A stretch of 64,000 nt of DNA from Stutzerimonas stutzeri (GTDB taxonomy: Bacteria > Pseudomonadota > Gammaproteobacteria > Pseudomonadales > Pseudomonadaceae), in the NCBI RefSeq assembly GCF_002890895.1, contig NZ_POUL01000003.1:372001-436000 (forward strand). The letters are read 5' to 3'. The notes under the pieces are model-generated. The model did no database searches. It saw nothing but the letters and a program-made list of their open reading frames with translations, and had not been told where the DNA came from. A program made the position numbers and the translations under genes. This document shows, piece after piece, positions 15,991 through 26,389 of this stretch; the stretch's first letter is position 1; each line of letters starts with the position of its first letter.

Positions 15991-17151
15991 ATGAGGAAGA
16001 TCACACTTCCATGCTTGCCGCTACTGTGCCTTGCAGCCACTCAGAGCTGGGCACAGGACGACGAACCCCGGTACATACAGCTGGGAGGGTTCGAGTTCAC
16101 TCCGACGCTGGTTGTACGCGAAAGCTACGATGACAACTACCGCGGTCTGTCGGACAACGAGCAGGCATCCTGGGTCACCGGTATTAATCCAACGTTCGTG
16201 CTGGGAACCGGTAATCGCAACAGCGAGTATGAACTTGAGTACTCGTTCAACAGCGACATCTTCCATTCGGATTCCGAAGCCAGCAACACCGACCATCATC
16301 TGCGCCTCAGAAGCGCCATGGAATTCACCTCCCGGCATCGCCTGACCTGGGGTCTCGCCTACCACCGCGTGGAAGAGACCGCCGACACCGAGATCAACAC
16401 CGAGAACGACAAGTACAGTACCGCCGTTGCCCAGGCGGCTTATCGTTTCGGAGCCCGCACTGCTCGCAACCAGCTGGAGTTCGGCACGCATTACGAGCAG
16501 CGTCGCTACCACAACAGCGACAACATCAACGCGTCGGAAGAGCGCGACAGTTTGATGTTCAACTCCATCTGGTTCCATCGGCTGGGTTCCAAGACCCGTT
16601 CGCTGGTCGAAGTTCGCCATACCGATCATGACTACAAGCTCTCCAGCGCACTGCGCGATAGCACCAACGTGGCGCTGCTGGGTGGTGCTACCTGGGATGC
16701 AACCTCCAAGACCTCCGGCACAGTCAAGTTGGGCGCCGAGCGGAAGGACTTCGACAGCGATCAGCGCGAAGACTTTACCAGCCCCATGTGGGAAGTCGGT
16801 GTTACCTACAAGCCGCGTAGCTATTCGGCATTCACAGTCAATTCTCGCCGTGCTTTCGACGAAGGCGATGACGGCGCCAGCACCATCAATGACTGGACCA
16901 CCATTGCTTCCTGGGATCACGAATGGACGTCGCGGATCTCGACCGAGCTGCTGTATCGATTCTCGGACCGCGAGTACGAAGGGATTAACCGGGACGATGA
17001 GCGCACCGGCTACGGCGCAGGCGTGACCTGGTCACCTGATCGTTGGATCGACGTGACCCTTTCCTACCTCAGGACGGAAAACGACTCCAGTCTGAGCTCG
17101 GAAACCTACGACCGTAACGTTTATCTGCTGAGTTTCGACCTGAGCCTCTGA
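15991..17151 (+). CDS. Outer-membrane beta-barrel protein of the exopolysaccharide locus
   Basis: This 386-residue protein has a signal peptide (MRKITLPCLPLLCLAATQSWA) and a body of alternating amphipathic strands ending in the aromatic-rich LLSFDLSL, typical of outer-membrane barrels of the BBP2/EpsL type. Such proteins accompany Wza/Wzc systems in several EPS loci and may help export or anchor polymer. The ATG is preceded by GAGAAGGGA. It is first in an operon continuing with the Wza-like gene 42 bp downstream. Confidence 0.82.
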   Translation: MRKITLPCLPLLCLAATQSWAQDDEPRYIQLGGFEFTPTLVVRESYDDNYRGLSDNEQASWVTGINPTFVLGTGNRNSEYELEYSFNSDIFHSDSEASNTDHHLRLRSAMEFTSRHRLTWGLAYHRVEETADTEINTENDKYSTAVAQAAYRFGARTARNQLEFGTHYEQRRYHNSDNINASEERDSLMFNSIWFHRLGSKTRSLVEVRHTDHDYKLSSALRDSTNVALLGGATWDATSKTSGTVKLGAERKDFDSDQREDFTSPMWEVGVTYKPRSYSAFTVNSRRAFDEGDDGASTINDWTTIASWDHEWTSRISTELLYRFSDREYEGINRDDERTGYGAGVTWSPDRWIDVTLSYLRTENDSSLSSETYDRNVYLLSFDLSL

Positions 17152-17193
17152 GCCCGGGTAGGACGTTAACCAGTGCCTAAGGAGGAGCCGCCG

Positions 17194-17727
17194 ATGCGCA
17201 TCCCGAACATGTTCAAACTCTTTTCACTGCTGCTGATGCTGGCGTTCAGCGCCGGTGCCGCCGCTGCGCAATACCAGTTGGGCTCGGGGGACGTCATTCG
17301 CATCAATGTGCATGGTGAGCCGGACCTGACCTTCGAAGAGATTCGCCTGACAGACGCTGGCACTTTCACCTTTCCCTTCATTGGTGAGGTGGACGCCAAC
17401 GGCAAAACCCCAGGTGAAGTGCGCAACATCCTGGTCGAGAAGCTGAAGGATGGCTATCTGATCGATCCGCGCGTATCGGTATCGGTTGCCAACTACCGCG
17501 AGTTCTACATCGCGGGTGAGGTAAAGCTTCCAGGCGGCTATCCGTTCCAGCCCGGCCTGACGCTTGACCGCGCCATTGCGCTTGCTGGCGGGCTGACCGA
17601 GCGTGCTTCGACCAAACGCATGACTATCGTGCGCGGCTCGCAAGGCAGCCGCGAGGAAGAGAAAGCCACCATGAACACCCTGGTTCGCCCTGGCGACACG
17701 ATCAACATCGATGAAGGATTCTTCTGA
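17194..17727 (+). CDS. Wza-like polysaccharide export protein
   Basis: This 177-residue protein has a signal peptide (residues 1-25) and the polysaccharide-export domain QLGSGDVIRINVHGEPDLTF followed by one SLBB-like domain (YYIAG-type segment FYIAGEVKLPGGYPFQPG). It is about half the length of E. coli Wza and has no lipobox Cys, as in the short EPS-type export proteins. The ATG at 17194 has an AAGGAGGAG site. The stop overlaps the next gene by one base. Confidence 0.9.
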   Translation: MRIPNMFKLFSLLLMLAFSAGAAAAQYQLGSGDVIRINVHGEPDLTFEEIRLTDAGTFTFPFIGEVDANGKTPGEVRNILVEKLKDGYLIDPRVSVSVANYREFYIAGEVKLPGGYPFQPGLTLDRAIALAGGLTERASTKRMTIVRGSQGSREEEKATMNTLVRPGDTINIDEGFF

Positions 17728-19928
17728 TGAATAGCCCAGTTCGCCCGGATCGACCATGGCAGCGCCCCGCTGGGCCTGCGGCTGATAGTGACTTCATAGA
17801 TCTGAAAAAAATCTGGCATGCAGTTTGGTCGCGTAAGTGGGGGATCATCCTGCTCGTGGCGGTCGTCGCGGTGCTGACCGTTTTCCTGCTGTCGCGCATG
17901 ACGCCGATCTACAAGGCTGTCGCCACGGTGCTCATCGAGAGCAAGGGCACGCCAGTGTTGTCGTTCCAGCCGGCAGCCGATACCCCGGTTGAGCTCAGCG
18001 AGTATCTGCAGACACAGCTCAGCCTGATGCAGAGCCGTGGCGTTGCCGAGCGCGTCGTCCGCGATCTGAATCTGACCGAACACCCCGAGTTCGATCTGCG
18101 ACAGCAGCCGGGCCCGCTGGTCGACGTTGGCGCTCTGATCGATATGGTCACAGGCGAAGAGCCAGAGCCGATCACAGAAGCGCAGGTCATGGATTACGCC
18201 ACCCAGCAATTCATGGAGCGTACTTCAGTCTGGGTCGAGGGCAAGAGTCAGCTGGTTTATCTGTCCGTATCCATGGCGGATAACCTGACTGCCGCACAGG
18301 CCACCAACCGGCTGGCGCAGGCCTATATCGAGGCGCAGCTGGAAGCGAAGGTCGACATGTCGATGACGGCTGCGAGCTGGATGAATGAACGCCTGGTTTC
18401 GCTGCGTGAGAACCTGCAGGCTTCGGAAGATCGCCTTCAGGCCTATCTCGATGCGGAAGGGCTGGTCGACCTCGATGGTGTAGGCACCATCAGTGCCAAC
18501 GAGCTGTCGCTTACTGGTGATCGCATGATCGATGCGCGCCGTCAGCGTGCTGAAGCCGAAAGCCAGTACCGCCAGGTCGAGTCCATGCGCAGCCAGGGCT
18601 GGGAGCGTCTGGCCAGTGTGCCGGCCGTTCTGGGTCATCCGCTGATCCAGCAATTCAAAGCTGACCAGGCCCATGCCCGTTCGCGTGTCGAAGATCTTTC
18701 GCGTCGCTACGGCAACCGCCACCCGGCGATGGTTTCTGCTCGGTCGGACCTCAATGCTGCCACCGCCAGCCTGAAACAGCAGGTCGAGCAGGTCGTCGCC
18801 AGCATCGAGCGTAACTATCAGCTGGCCGTCGCCAATGAGAACTCCTTGAAGGCCTCCTTCGACGAGAACAAGGGCCGGATTCAGGATATTTCCCGTAAAG
18901 AGTTCAAAGTACGTGACCTGCAGCGTGAGGTCGAAAGTGATCGTGCGCTCTACGACACCTTCATGACCCGCCTGCAGGAAACCACCGCGACCTCGGATCT
19001 CAGTTCTACCAATGCTCGGGTAGTCGATGCCGCCATCCCGCCAACCGAGGCCAGTGCGCCAAACAAGAAGCTGATCTTGGTGGTGGCGTTGTTCCTGGCA
19101 CTGGTGCTGGGTATCGCCCAGGCGATCATCCGCGAAATTCTCGACAACACCTTCAAGAGCTCTGAAGAAGTCGAGTCCAAGCTGGGTCTGCCTGTCATGG
19201 GTATCGTCCCGCAGGTGCCGCGCAAGCTGCGCAAGGAAGTCAGCCATCTGTTCGAACGTAGCGGTGACAAGCGCTTCTGCGAAGCGGTACGGACTATCCG
19301 CACCAACCTGCTGCTGACCGAGGCAAGCCAGCCTCGTCAGGTGCTGGTGATCACCTCGACCGCACCGGGCGAAGGTAAGAGTTCGGTATCGGCCAACCTC
19401 GCATTCGCCATGGGCCAGCTGCATCGCGTGCTGTTGATCGACGCCGACTTGCGTCGCGCGACGCTCGACAAGGCGTTCGATTTCAAGCCGGGCACGCCGG
19501 GCCTGGTGAACCTGATCGGTGGCAACGCCAAGCTTGAGGAGTGCATTCACACCGTTGGCAATGTCGACATGATCGCTGCCGGTGCAGTGCCCTCCAATCC
19601 GCTGGAGCTGCTGTCTTCACCGCGTTTCGCTAAGCTGCTCGAAGTGGTCAAGGGTCGCTATGACCGCATCATCATCGACTCGCCGCCGAGCCAGGCGGTC
19701 AGTGATGCGGCTGTTCTGTCCACGCTCGCTGATGCGGTGATCTACGTCGTCAAGTCCGATAGCACGCTGATCCCACATGTGCAGAAAGGGGTGAGCCAGC
19801 TGCAGAACAGCAATGCGCCGGTCACCGGCGTGGTACTCAACTACGTCGATATCGAGAAAGCCAAGAAGAACGGTCAGTTCCGTGGCTACTACGACCATTA
19901 CGGATACAGCGAGCCACAAACGGTCTGA
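17727..19928 (+). CDS. Wzc-like polysaccharide co-polymerase and tyrosine kinase
   Basis: This 733-residue inner-membrane protein controls polymer chain length. It has a Wzz domain between two membrane helices (about residues 32-52 and 450-470), a coiled-coil periplasmic part, and a C-terminal BY-kinase. Kinase motifs are Walker A APGEGKSS (about 545-552), Walker A' LLIDADLRR (about 570-578) and Walker B IIIDSPPS (about 648-655). A C-terminal tyrosine cluster (GYYDHYGY, 720-727) is the expected autophosphorylation site. It overlaps the export gene by one base. Confidence 0.93.
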   Translation: MNSPVRPDRPWQRPAGPAADSDFIDLKKIWHAVWSRKWGIILLVAVVAVLTVFLLSRMTPIYKAVATVLIESKGTPVLSFQPAADTPVELSEYLQTQLSLMQSRGVAERVVRDLNLTEHPEFDLRQQPGPLVDVGALIDMVTGEEPEPITEAQVMDYATQQFMERTSVWVEGKSQLVYLSVSMADNLTAAQATNRLAQAYIEAQLEAKVDMSMTAASWMNERLVSLRENLQASEDRLQAYLDAEGLVDLDGVGTISANELSLTGDRMIDARRQRAEAESQYRQVESMRSQGWERLASVPAVLGHPLIQQFKADQAHARSRVEDLSRRYGNRHPAMVSARSDLNAATASLKQQVEQVVASIERNYQLAVANENSLKASFDENKGRIQDISRKEFKVRDLQREVESDRALYDTFMTRLQETTATSDLSSTNARVVDAAIPPTEASAPNKKLILVVALFLALVLGIAQAIIREILDNTFKSSEEVESKLGLPVMGIVPQVPRKLRKEVSHLFERSGDKRFCEAVRTIRTNLLLTEASQPRQVLVITSTAPGEGKSSVSANLAFAMGQLHRVLLIDADLRRATLDKAFDFKPGTPGLVNLIGGNAKLEECIHTVGNVDMIAAGAVPSNPLELLSSPRFAKLLEVVKGRYDRIIIDSPPSQAVSDAAVLSTLADAVIYVVKSDSTLIPHVQKGVSQLQNSNAPVTGVVLNYVDIEKAKKNGQFRGYYDHYGYSEPQTV

Positions 19929-19950
19929 CGACCGGCTCGTCAATCCATTA

Positions 19951-19987
19951 CCGGGGTGTGTCCAACCATGCGATGGACACACCCCGG
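19951..19987 (+). terminator. Perfect 14-bp hairpin between the kinase gene and ugd
   Basis: CCGGGGTGTGTCCA pairs exactly with TGGACACACCCCGG around a 9-base loop. There is no T-run after it. It may reduce read-through or protect the 3' end of the upstream transcript in the operon. A TTGACT follows at 19990 and could be part of an internal promoter. Confidence 0.55.
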
Positions 19988-20085
19988 ATTGACTATCTGC
20001 CCAAGCGAACAATTTGCGCCATCGGCCACCGAAAAGGGTCGCGCCGAGGCACGCCTGTATCAATGTATGAATCGAGGATCCTGCT

Positions 20086-21432
20086 ATGAATATCACCGTC
20101 GTTGGAAGCGGCTACGTCGGACTGGTTACCGGAGCCTGTATCGCGGAGATGGGTAACACGGTTTACTGCGTCGACGTCGACAAGGCCAAAATCGATAACC
20201 TAAAGCAGGGCATTCTGCCGATCTATGAGCCGGGCCTCGAAGAGATCGTCACCGAGAACCATCAGTCCGGCCGCTTGCTCTTCACCACGTCGCTCTCCGA
20301 GGCAGTCGAGCAGTCCGAAGTGTTTTTCATCGCTGTCGGCACTCCGCCGGGCGAAGATGGCTCCGCCGATTTGCGCTATGTACTGGAGGTCGCCAAGCAG
20401 ATTGGTGACACGCTGACTGCTCCTGCAATCGTGGTGAACAAATCGACAGTGCCGGTCGGCACGGCGGACCTCGTGCGCGCAGCGGTTGCCGAGCGTCTTG
20501 AGGCGCGCGGCGTCGACATTGAATTCTCAGTCGTCTCCAACCCGGAATTCCTCAAGGAGGGTGCGGCGGTCAACGACTTCATGCACCCGGACCGCATCGT
20601 TATCGGTGCTGACAACGAGCACGCTCGTCAGGTCATGAGCGCGCTGTACGCACCCTTCATCCGAAATCGTCCGCGCACCATGTTCATGGGCATTCGCGAT
20701 GCGGAAATGACCAAGTACGCAGCCAATGCCATGCTGGCGACCAAAATCTCCTTCATGAACGAGATCGCCAGCCTCTGCGAGCGCCTCGATGTGGATGTCG
20801 AGAATGTGCGCCTGGGTATCGGGTCTGACGAGCGCATTGGCTACCACTTCATCTATGCCGGCTGTGGCTACGGCGGCTCCTGCTTCCCGAAAGACGTCAA
20901 GGCGCTGATCAACATCGCCCATCAGAACGACTTCGAGCCCAAGCTGCTACAGGCGGTGGAATCGCGCAACGATCAGCAGAAGCATTCGCTGTTCAACAAG
21001 CTGTCCACCCACTTCAATGGCGACCTGAGCGGCCGCACCTTTGCGGTCTGGGGGCTGGCGTTCAAGCCCGGCACCGACGACATGCGCGAGGCGCCAAGCG
21101 TGGTGCTGATCAACAGCCTGATCAATGCCGGCGCCAAGGTGCGCGCGTTCGATCCGGTTGCCCGTGAAACTGCCCGCCGCGAGTTCCCTGAGAGCTGGTT
21201 TACCGACGGCCGTCTGCAGATCGTCGAGGGACAATACGAAGCCGCTATCGATGCCGATGCGCTGTGCCTGGTCACCGAATGGAAGCCGTTCCGTCGTCCG
21301 GATTTCCGTGCGCTCAAGCGCCTGCTGAACACCCCGCTGATCATCGACGGGCGTAACCAGTACGACCGCGAGCAGGTCAAGCGCGAAGGGTTCAGCTATT
21401 ACGGCATCGGCCGTCAGCCGGTCCAGGCCTGA
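20086..21432 (+). CDS. ugd: UDP-glucose 6-dehydrogenase
   Basis: This 448-residue enzyme oxidises UDP-glucose to UDP-glucuronate with NAD+. The N-terminal Rossmann motif is GSGYVG (residues 7-12). The catalytic Cys is C266 in GCGYGGSCFPKD. The C-terminal domain contains WGLAFKPGTDDMREAPS and ends in the nucleotide-binding DGRNQYD segment. Length and motifs fit the bacterial Ugd family better than GDP-mannose dehydrogenase. It predicts glucuronate, or a sugar derived from it, in the polymer. The flippase gene follows 14 bp later. Confidence 0.94.
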   Translation: MNITVVGSGYVGLVTGACIAEMGNTVYCVDVDKAKIDNLKQGILPIYEPGLEEIVTENHQSGRLLFTTSLSEAVEQSEVFFIAVGTPPGEDGSADLRYVLEVAKQIGDTLTAPAIVVNKSTVPVGTADLVRAAVAERLEARGVDIEFSVVSNPEFLKEGAAVNDFMHPDRIVIGADNEHARQVMSALYAPFIRNRPRTMFMGIRDAEMTKYAANAMLATKISFMNEIASLCERLDVDVENVRLGIGSDERIGYHFIYAGCGYGGSCFPKDVKALINIAHQNDFEPKLLQAVESRNDQQKHSLFNKLSTHFNGDLSGRTFAVWGLAFKPGTDDMREAPSVVLINSLINAGAKVRAFDPVARETARREFPESWFTDGRLQIVEGQYEAAIDADALCLVTEWKPFRRPDFRALKRLLNTPLIIDGRNQYDREQVKREGFSYYGIGRQPVQA

Positions 21433-21446
21433 GCGAGGGGCAGCGA

Positions 21447-22835
21447 GTGAGCGCCATCGATCAGTCCAGCATGCGGCGCACTTCGTCCCCGGTCAGGGAA
21501 AGACTGGCTGCGCTGCTGCAGGCAAGCATGCGCAGCAAGCTGCTGCGCAATATCCTGACCGTGGTGACTGGTACCGCCGGTGCGCAGGCGATCACCCTGG
21601 CGTTCATGCCGGTGATCACGCGCATCTATGGTCCAGAAGCGTATGGGGTACTCGGCACCTTTCTCAGCGTCACGATGATGCTGATACCGGTGGCGGCGTT
21701 GACCTATCCCATTGCCATTGTGCTGCCCAAGCGCGATGGCGATGCGCGAGGTCTGGTGCGATTGGCTCTGGCTACTGCGTTGTCGCTGGCCACAGTGGTC
21801 GCTCTGGCGCTGTACTTCTTTGGCGATCAGCTTGCCCGAACGCTCGAGATCGAGATCATTCAGCCCTACCTGATGCTCATCCCGTTCGTGATGTTCTGCG
21901 GCGCTGCGCTTGAGATTTGCCAGCAGTGGCTGTTTCGCACCCAGCGTTTCCGTATCACCGCAAGTGTGGCGGTGGGGCATTCGTTGTTCTTCAACTCGAT
22001 GCGGACCGTCGCGGGTCTGGTGCAGTCCTCTGCTCTGGTGTTGGTCTGCACCACCGCCCTGCAACAAGCGTTGCATGCGGCAATGCTCGCGTTGGCCATG
22101 CTGCGCGCCAAACCCCATGCGGACAACCATGCGGAAGACGCCGAGCAGAGCAGCCCCGGCATGCTCGAACTGGCTCGCAGGCACAGCGACTTCCCGAGGT
22201 TTCGTGCGCCGGTGATGTTGATCAACGCCGTGTCGCAGCATTTGCCGACGCTGGTGCTTGCTGCCTATTTCGGACCGGCTGCCGCGGGCTTCTTCGCTCT
22301 GTGCAAGCAGGCGCTGACGATGCCAACCAATCTGATCGGCAAGTCGGTCGCCGATGTGTACTACCCGCGCATCAGTCGTGCCATCCACGACCGCGAGCCG
22401 GTCGCCGCGATGCTGCTGAAGGCAACCGCCGCGCTGGGTCTGGTTGGCCTGGTGCCGTTTTCGCTGGTCGCAGTGTTTGGCCCATGGCTGTTTGCACTGG
22501 TGTTTGGTGACCAGTGGCATGTGGCTGGCGAGTACGCCCGTTGGCTGGCCTTGGCCGAGTACGTGATCTTCGTTTCGCGTCCATGCGTGGTTGCGGTCCC
22601 GGCGCTGTCGCTGCAGGCGCGCTTCCTGTTGTTCGAAATCTTCAGCACCAGCTTGCGCGTGCTGTCGCTGTTCGGCGGTGCACTGTTGATCGGTAGCGCC
22701 CTGGCCACCGTGCAGGCCTTCGCCGTCGCCAGCATCGTCATCTATTCGTCGCTGATGGTGATCGTGCTGATTGCATCGCGCCGGTGGTACGCGGCTCAGC
22801 AGAACGCCCAGCATTCAGAAGAGAGTTTCGATTGA
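21447..22835 (+). CDS. Wzx-type oligosaccharide flippase
   Basis: This 462-residue integral membrane protein has about 12 hydrophobic helices and the family N-terminus LAFMPVITRIYGPEAYGVLG. It would flip undecaprenyl-linked repeat units to the periplasm. The start is a GTG with GAGGGG upstream. Its end overlaps the next glycosyltransferase start by 1 bp (TGATG). It resembles the second flippase at 31712-33016 in key motifs, so the locus carries two related exporters. Confidence 0.9.
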   Translation: MSAIDQSSMRRTSSPVRERLAALLQASMRSKLLRNILTVVTGTAGAQAITLAFMPVITRIYGPEAYGVLGTFLSVTMMLIPVAALTYPIAIVLPKRDGDARGLVRLALATALSLATVVALALYFFGDQLARTLEIEIIQPYLMLIPFVMFCGAALEICQQWLFRTQRFRITASVAVGHSLFFNSMRTVAGLVQSSALVLVCTTALQQALHAAMLALAMLRAKPHADNHAEDAEQSSPGMLELARRHSDFPRFRAPVMLINAVSQHLPTLVLAAYFGPAAAGFFALCKQALTMPTNLIGKSVADVYYPRISRAIHDREPVAAMLLKATAALGLVGLVPFSLVAVFGPWLFALVFGDQWHVAGEYARWLALAEYVIFVSRPCVVAVPALSLQARFLLFEIFSTSLRVLSLFGGALLIGSALATVQAFAVASIVIYSSLMVIVLIASRRWYAAQQNAQHSEESFD

Positions 22836-24064
22836 TGAAGGTTTTACATTTGGTCGCTGGCGAACTGACCGGGGGCGCCGCACGCGGCGCGTACTGGCTG
22901 CACCAGGGCTTGCGCTCGTTGGGTGTCGACTCGCGCGTCTACACCAACAGTCAGCAAACCTATGGCGACACCTCGGTGGTATCGGTCAGTCGCAGCAAGA
23001 AAGACAAGATCATCAGCATTGCCAGAAGTCAGGCTGACCAGGCGTTCGCCAGCGTCTACCGCAAGCGCCAGTCCGGCATGTTCAGCGCTGGGGTCATGGG
23101 CGCCGATTTCACTGACAGTACCGCATGTCGTGAGGCGGACGTGGTGCATCTGCACTGGGTCAACGGTGGCTTCGTCGACATGAAGCACCTCGCCAAATTG
23201 CGCAAGCCCGTTGTCTGGACCATGCGTGACATGTGGCCGATGACTGGCGGCTGCCACTACGCCATGGGCTGTGAAAAATTCACCACCGGCTGTGGCAGTT
23301 GCGACCAGCTTGGCAGCAGCTCTGACCGAGACCTGTCGCGTTTCGTACTCAACCGCAAGCGCAAGTATCTTCCCGAGTCGATGAAGATGATCGGCATCAG
23401 CGACTGGGTTTCCGAGCAGGCCAGGCAGAGTCTCCTGTTCCGCGACTTCGACGTGCGCACCATCCACAACAACGTCGATGCCAGTGAGTTCTTTCCGTTG
23501 GACAAACAGCTGGCGCGGCAACTGCTTGGTATCGAGACCGAGAAGAAGATCATCCTGACCGGCTGCACCAGCGCGAAAGATACCTATAAGGGCTTTGGCA
23601 AGTATCTGGAGATGCTCACGCACCTGGACCCGGCCAAGTACCACCTGTGCTTTTTCGGCAAGCTCGACCAGTCCGTCGCCGACGGCTTGGGGTTCGATTA
23701 CACCTCGTTCGGCTACCTGCATGACAGCATCTCGCTGCGCCTGCTTTATTCAGCGGCAGATGTCTTCATCGCGCCGAGTCTAATGGAGGCGTTCGGCAAG
23801 ACCTTGGCCGAAGCCATGGGCTGCGGAACCCCCGTGGTGTGCTTCGATGCCACAGGGCCGAAGGACATCGTGACGCACAAGCACGACGGTTATAAGGCTG
23901 CGCCCTTTGACGCCCAGGGTCTGGCCGAAGGCGTCGAGTGGATCACCGGAGAGGCAGACTATCCGCAGCTTGTGCTCAACGCGCGAGAAAAGATCCTGAC
24001 CACCTTCGACAGTCCCGTCATTGCCCGTCAATACCAGGCGCTGTACGAGGAGATGCTCGCATGA
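22835..24064 (+). CDS. Family 4 glycosyltransferase
   Basis: This 409-residue cytosolic enzyme is GT-B fold. The N-terminus has GGAARGAYWLHQGLRSLGVD and a mid-region WTMRDMWPMTGGCHYAMGCE with several Cys residues, as seen in colanic-acid-type transferases. The C-terminal donor site contains PSLMEAFGKTLAEAMGCGTP, including the retaining-GT4 E-x7-E pattern. The sugar transferred is unknown. It probably extends the lipid-linked repeat unit. Confidence 0.9.
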   Translation: MKVLHLVAGELTGGAARGAYWLHQGLRSLGVDSRVYTNSQQTYGDTSVVSVSRSKKDKIISIARSQADQAFASVYRKRQSGMFSAGVMGADFTDSTACREADVVHLHWVNGGFVDMKHLAKLRKPVVWTMRDMWPMTGGCHYAMGCEKFTTGCGSCDQLGSSSDRDLSRFVLNRKRKYLPESMKMIGISDWVSEQARQSLLFRDFDVRTIHNNVDASEFFPLDKQLARQLLGIETEKKIILTGCTSAKDTYKGFGKYLEMLTHLDPAKYHLCFFGKLDQSVADGLGFDYTSFGYLHDSISLRLLYSAADVFIAPSLMEAFGKTLAEAMGCGTPVVCFDATGPKDIVTHKHDGYKAAPFDAQGLAEGVEWITGEADYPQLVLNAREKILTTFDSPVIARQYQALYEEMLA

Positions 24065-24235
24065 GCGGACCGTCTGTCCGCGCCGGGCAGGGCGGTAACG
24101 CCTCGTTAACGTCGCCAGCCAACCATCGATTCAATCAGCTGCATGGCAGAGCAGGGCGCTTGGGCGCCGCTGCGCTGTCATTCCAGCATCAACTCAACAC
24201 CCCTCTCGTCATCTGGAACCTACAGGTACTCTGAA

Positions 24236-25360
24236 ATGGAAAAGAAACGCGCGCTGATCACCGGAATTACTGGCCAGGACGGTTCCTATCTCGCTGAGTT
24301 TCTGCTGGAAAAGGGCTACGAAGTACACGGCATCAAACGCCGTGCGTCGTCGTTCAATACGCAGCGGGTCGACCACATCTATCAGGACCGTCACGTTGAA
24401 GACCAGAATTTCGTGCTGCATTACGGCGACCTGACCGATTCGTCGAACCTGACCCGCATCATCCAGGAAGTTCAGCCGGATGAGGTGTACAACCTCGGCG
24501 CGCAATCCCACGTCGCGGTCAGCTTCGAGTCGCCCGAGTACACAGCCGATGTCGATGGTATGGGCGCTTTGCGCATCCTCGAAGCCATTCGCCTGCTGGG
24601 TCTGGAAAAGAAGACGCGCTTCTATCAAGCCTCCACGTCAGAGCTCTATGGCCTGGTGCAGGAGATTCCGCAGAAGGAAACCACGCCGTTCTACCCGCGT
24701 TCCCCTTATGCAGTCGCCAAGCTCTACGCCTACTGGATCACGGTGAACTACCGCGAAGCCTACGGCATGTATGCCTGCAACGGGATTCTCTTCAACCACG
24801 AATCCCCACGCCGTGGCGAAACCTTCGTGACCCGCAAAATCACCCGTGGCTTGGCGAACATCGCTCAGGGGCTGGAGAGCTGCCTGCACATGGGCAACCT
24901 CGATGCACTGCGCGACTGGGGCCATGCCAAAGACTACGTGCGCATGCAGTGGATGATGCTGCAGCAGGATCAGGCCGAAGACTTCGTCATCGCTACCGGC
25001 GTGCAGTATTCGGTGCGTGAGTTCATCAAGTGGTCTGCCGCCGAGCTGGGCATCGAGTTGCGCTTCGAAGGCAGCGGGGTAGAGGAAGTCGCGGTCGTCG
25101 CGGGTATCGAAGGGGACCAGGCGCCAGCTCTCAACGTCGGCGACGTTGTGGTCCGCATCGATCCTCGCTACTTCCGCCCGGCAGAGGTGGAAACATTGCT
25201 CGGCGACCCGAGCAACGCCAAGAACAAGTTGGGCTGGACGCCAGAGATCAGCGTGCAGGAAATGTGCGCCGAAATGGTTCGCGAGGACCTGAAGGTTGCC
25301 CAGCGACATGCCCTGCTCAAAGAGCACGGCTTTGAAATTCCAGTGAGTGTGGAGAACTGA
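24236..25360 (+). CDS. gmd: GDP-mannose 4,6-dehydratase
   Basis: This 374-residue SDR-family enzyme converts GDP-mannose to GDP-4-keto-6-deoxymannose. It has the NAD(P) motif [14 protein letters not shown] near the N-terminus and the catalytic segment STSELYG together with the Y-x3-K pair in [13 protein letters not shown]. It starts at the ATG giving [10 protein letters not shown]; upstream extensions have no support. It is followed 2 bp later by fcl, so the pair makes GDP-L-fucose. Confidence 0.95.
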   Translation: MEKKRALITGITGQDGSYLAEFLLEKGYEVHGIKRRASSFNTQRVDHIYQDRHVEDQNFVLHYGDLTDSSNLTRIIQEVQPDEVYNLGAQSHVAVSFESPEYTADVDGMGALRILEAIRLLGLEKKTRFYQASTSELYGLVQEIPQKETTPFYPRSPYAVAKLYAYWITVNYREAYGMYACNGILFNHESPRRGETFVTRKITRGLANIAQGLESCLHMGNLDALRDWGHAKDYVRMQWMMLQQDQAEDFVIATGVQYSVREFIKWSAAELGIELRFEGSGVEEVAVVAGIEGDQAPALNVGDVVVRIDPRYFRPAEVETLLGDPSNAKNKLGWTPEISVQEMCAEMVREDLKVAQRHALLKEHGFEIPVSVEN

Positions 25361-25362
25361 AT

Positions 25363-26331
25363 ATGAATCGTGACGCACGTGTTTTTGTTGCGGGACATCG
25401 CGGCATGGTGGGTTCTGCGATCGTCCGACGCTTGCAGGCGCTGGGATACACCAACCTCATCAGGCGCGGCCGTGAAGAGCTGGACCTGGTCGATCAGGCG
25501 GCGGTAAACGCTTTCTTTGCGGAAAACAAGATTGATCAGGTCTACATGGCCTCGGCCAAGGTGGGCGGCATCCATGCCAACAACACCTACCCGGCCGAAT
25601 TCATCTATCAGAACCTGATGGTCGAGGCGAACATCATTCATGCGGCCCACTGCAACGATGTGAACAAGTTGCTGTTCCTCGGCTCGTCGTGCATCTATCC
25701 GAAGTTCGCCGAGCAACCGATGAAGGAAGAAGCGCTGGTGACCGGTGTGCTCGAGCCGACCAACGAGCCGTATGCAGTTGCCAAAATCGCCGGTATCAAG
25801 CTCTGTGAAAGCTACAACCGCCAGTACGGGCGTGACTACCGCAGCGTAATGCCGACCAACCTTTATGGTCCCAACGACAACTTCCACCCGGAAAACAGCC
25901 ACGTCGTGCCTGCTCTGCTCAAGCGCTTCCACGAGGCGACCCAGCGTGGCGACGATGAGGTAGTGATCTGGGGCAGTGGCAAGCCGCAGCGCGAATTCCT
26001 GCACGTCGACGATATGGCCGCTGCCAGCGTGCACGTGATGGAGCTGGATGATGAAACCTACCAGGCCCATACCCAGCCGATGCTTTCGCACATCAATGTG
26101 GGTACCGGTGTTGACTGCAGCATTCGTGAATTGGCTGAAACCATCGCCCGGGTCACCGAATACCAGGGTGAACTGAAGTTCGACAGCAGCAAGCCGGATG
26201 GCACACCGCGCAAGCTGATGGACGTTTCCCGCCTCAAGGCGCTGGGCTGGCAGTCCAGCATCAGCCTGGAAGACGGCTTGCGCGACGCCTATCGCTGGTT
26301 CGTGGAAAACCAGCATCAGGCACGCCACTGA
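25363..26331 (+). CDS. fcl: GDP-L-fucose synthase
   Basis: This 322-residue epimerase/reductase converts GDP-4-keto-6-deoxymannose to GDP-L-fucose. The NADP motif is [14 protein letters not shown], and the family blocks are [28 protein letters not shown] and the Y-x3-K pair in [10 protein letters not shown]. Together with gmd it implies L-fucose, or another product of the same intermediate, in the polymer. A perfect 10-bp hairpin lies just after the stop. Confidence 0.95.
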   Translation: MNRDARVFVAGHRGMVGSAIVRRLQALGYTNLIRRGREELDLVDQAAVNAFFAENKIDQVYMASAKVGGIHANNTYPAEFIYQNLMVEANIIHAAHCNDVNKLLFLGSSCIYPKFAEQPMKEEALVTGVLEPTNEPYAVAKIAGIKLCESYNRQYGRDYRSVMPTNLYGPNDNFHPENSHVVPALLKRFHEATQRGDDEVVIWGSGKPQREFLHVDDMAAASVHVMELDDETYQAHTQPMLSHINVGTGVDCSIRELAETIARVTEYQGELKFDSSKPDGTPRKLMDVSRLKALGWQSSISLEDGLRDAYRWFVENQHQARH

Positions 26332-26360
26332 CCGAAATAGTGACTGGCATGGATCATTTG

Positions 26361-26389
26361 ACAGCAGCGGACCTTTCTACCGCTGCTGT
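26361..26389 (+). terminator. 10-bp hairpin after fcl
   Basis: ACAGCAGCGG and CCGCTGCTGT form a perfect stem around a 9-base loop. No T-run follows. It may be a partial terminator or attenuator between the sugar-nucleotide genes and the polymerase gene. Confidence 0.5.

Noticed and set aside
21414..22814. Long minus-strand open frame (about 466 codons) opposite the first flippase gene
   Set aside because: The reading is rich in His, Gln and Arg, which is typical of antisense frames in GC-rich genes. The flippase on the plus strand has a clear family match.
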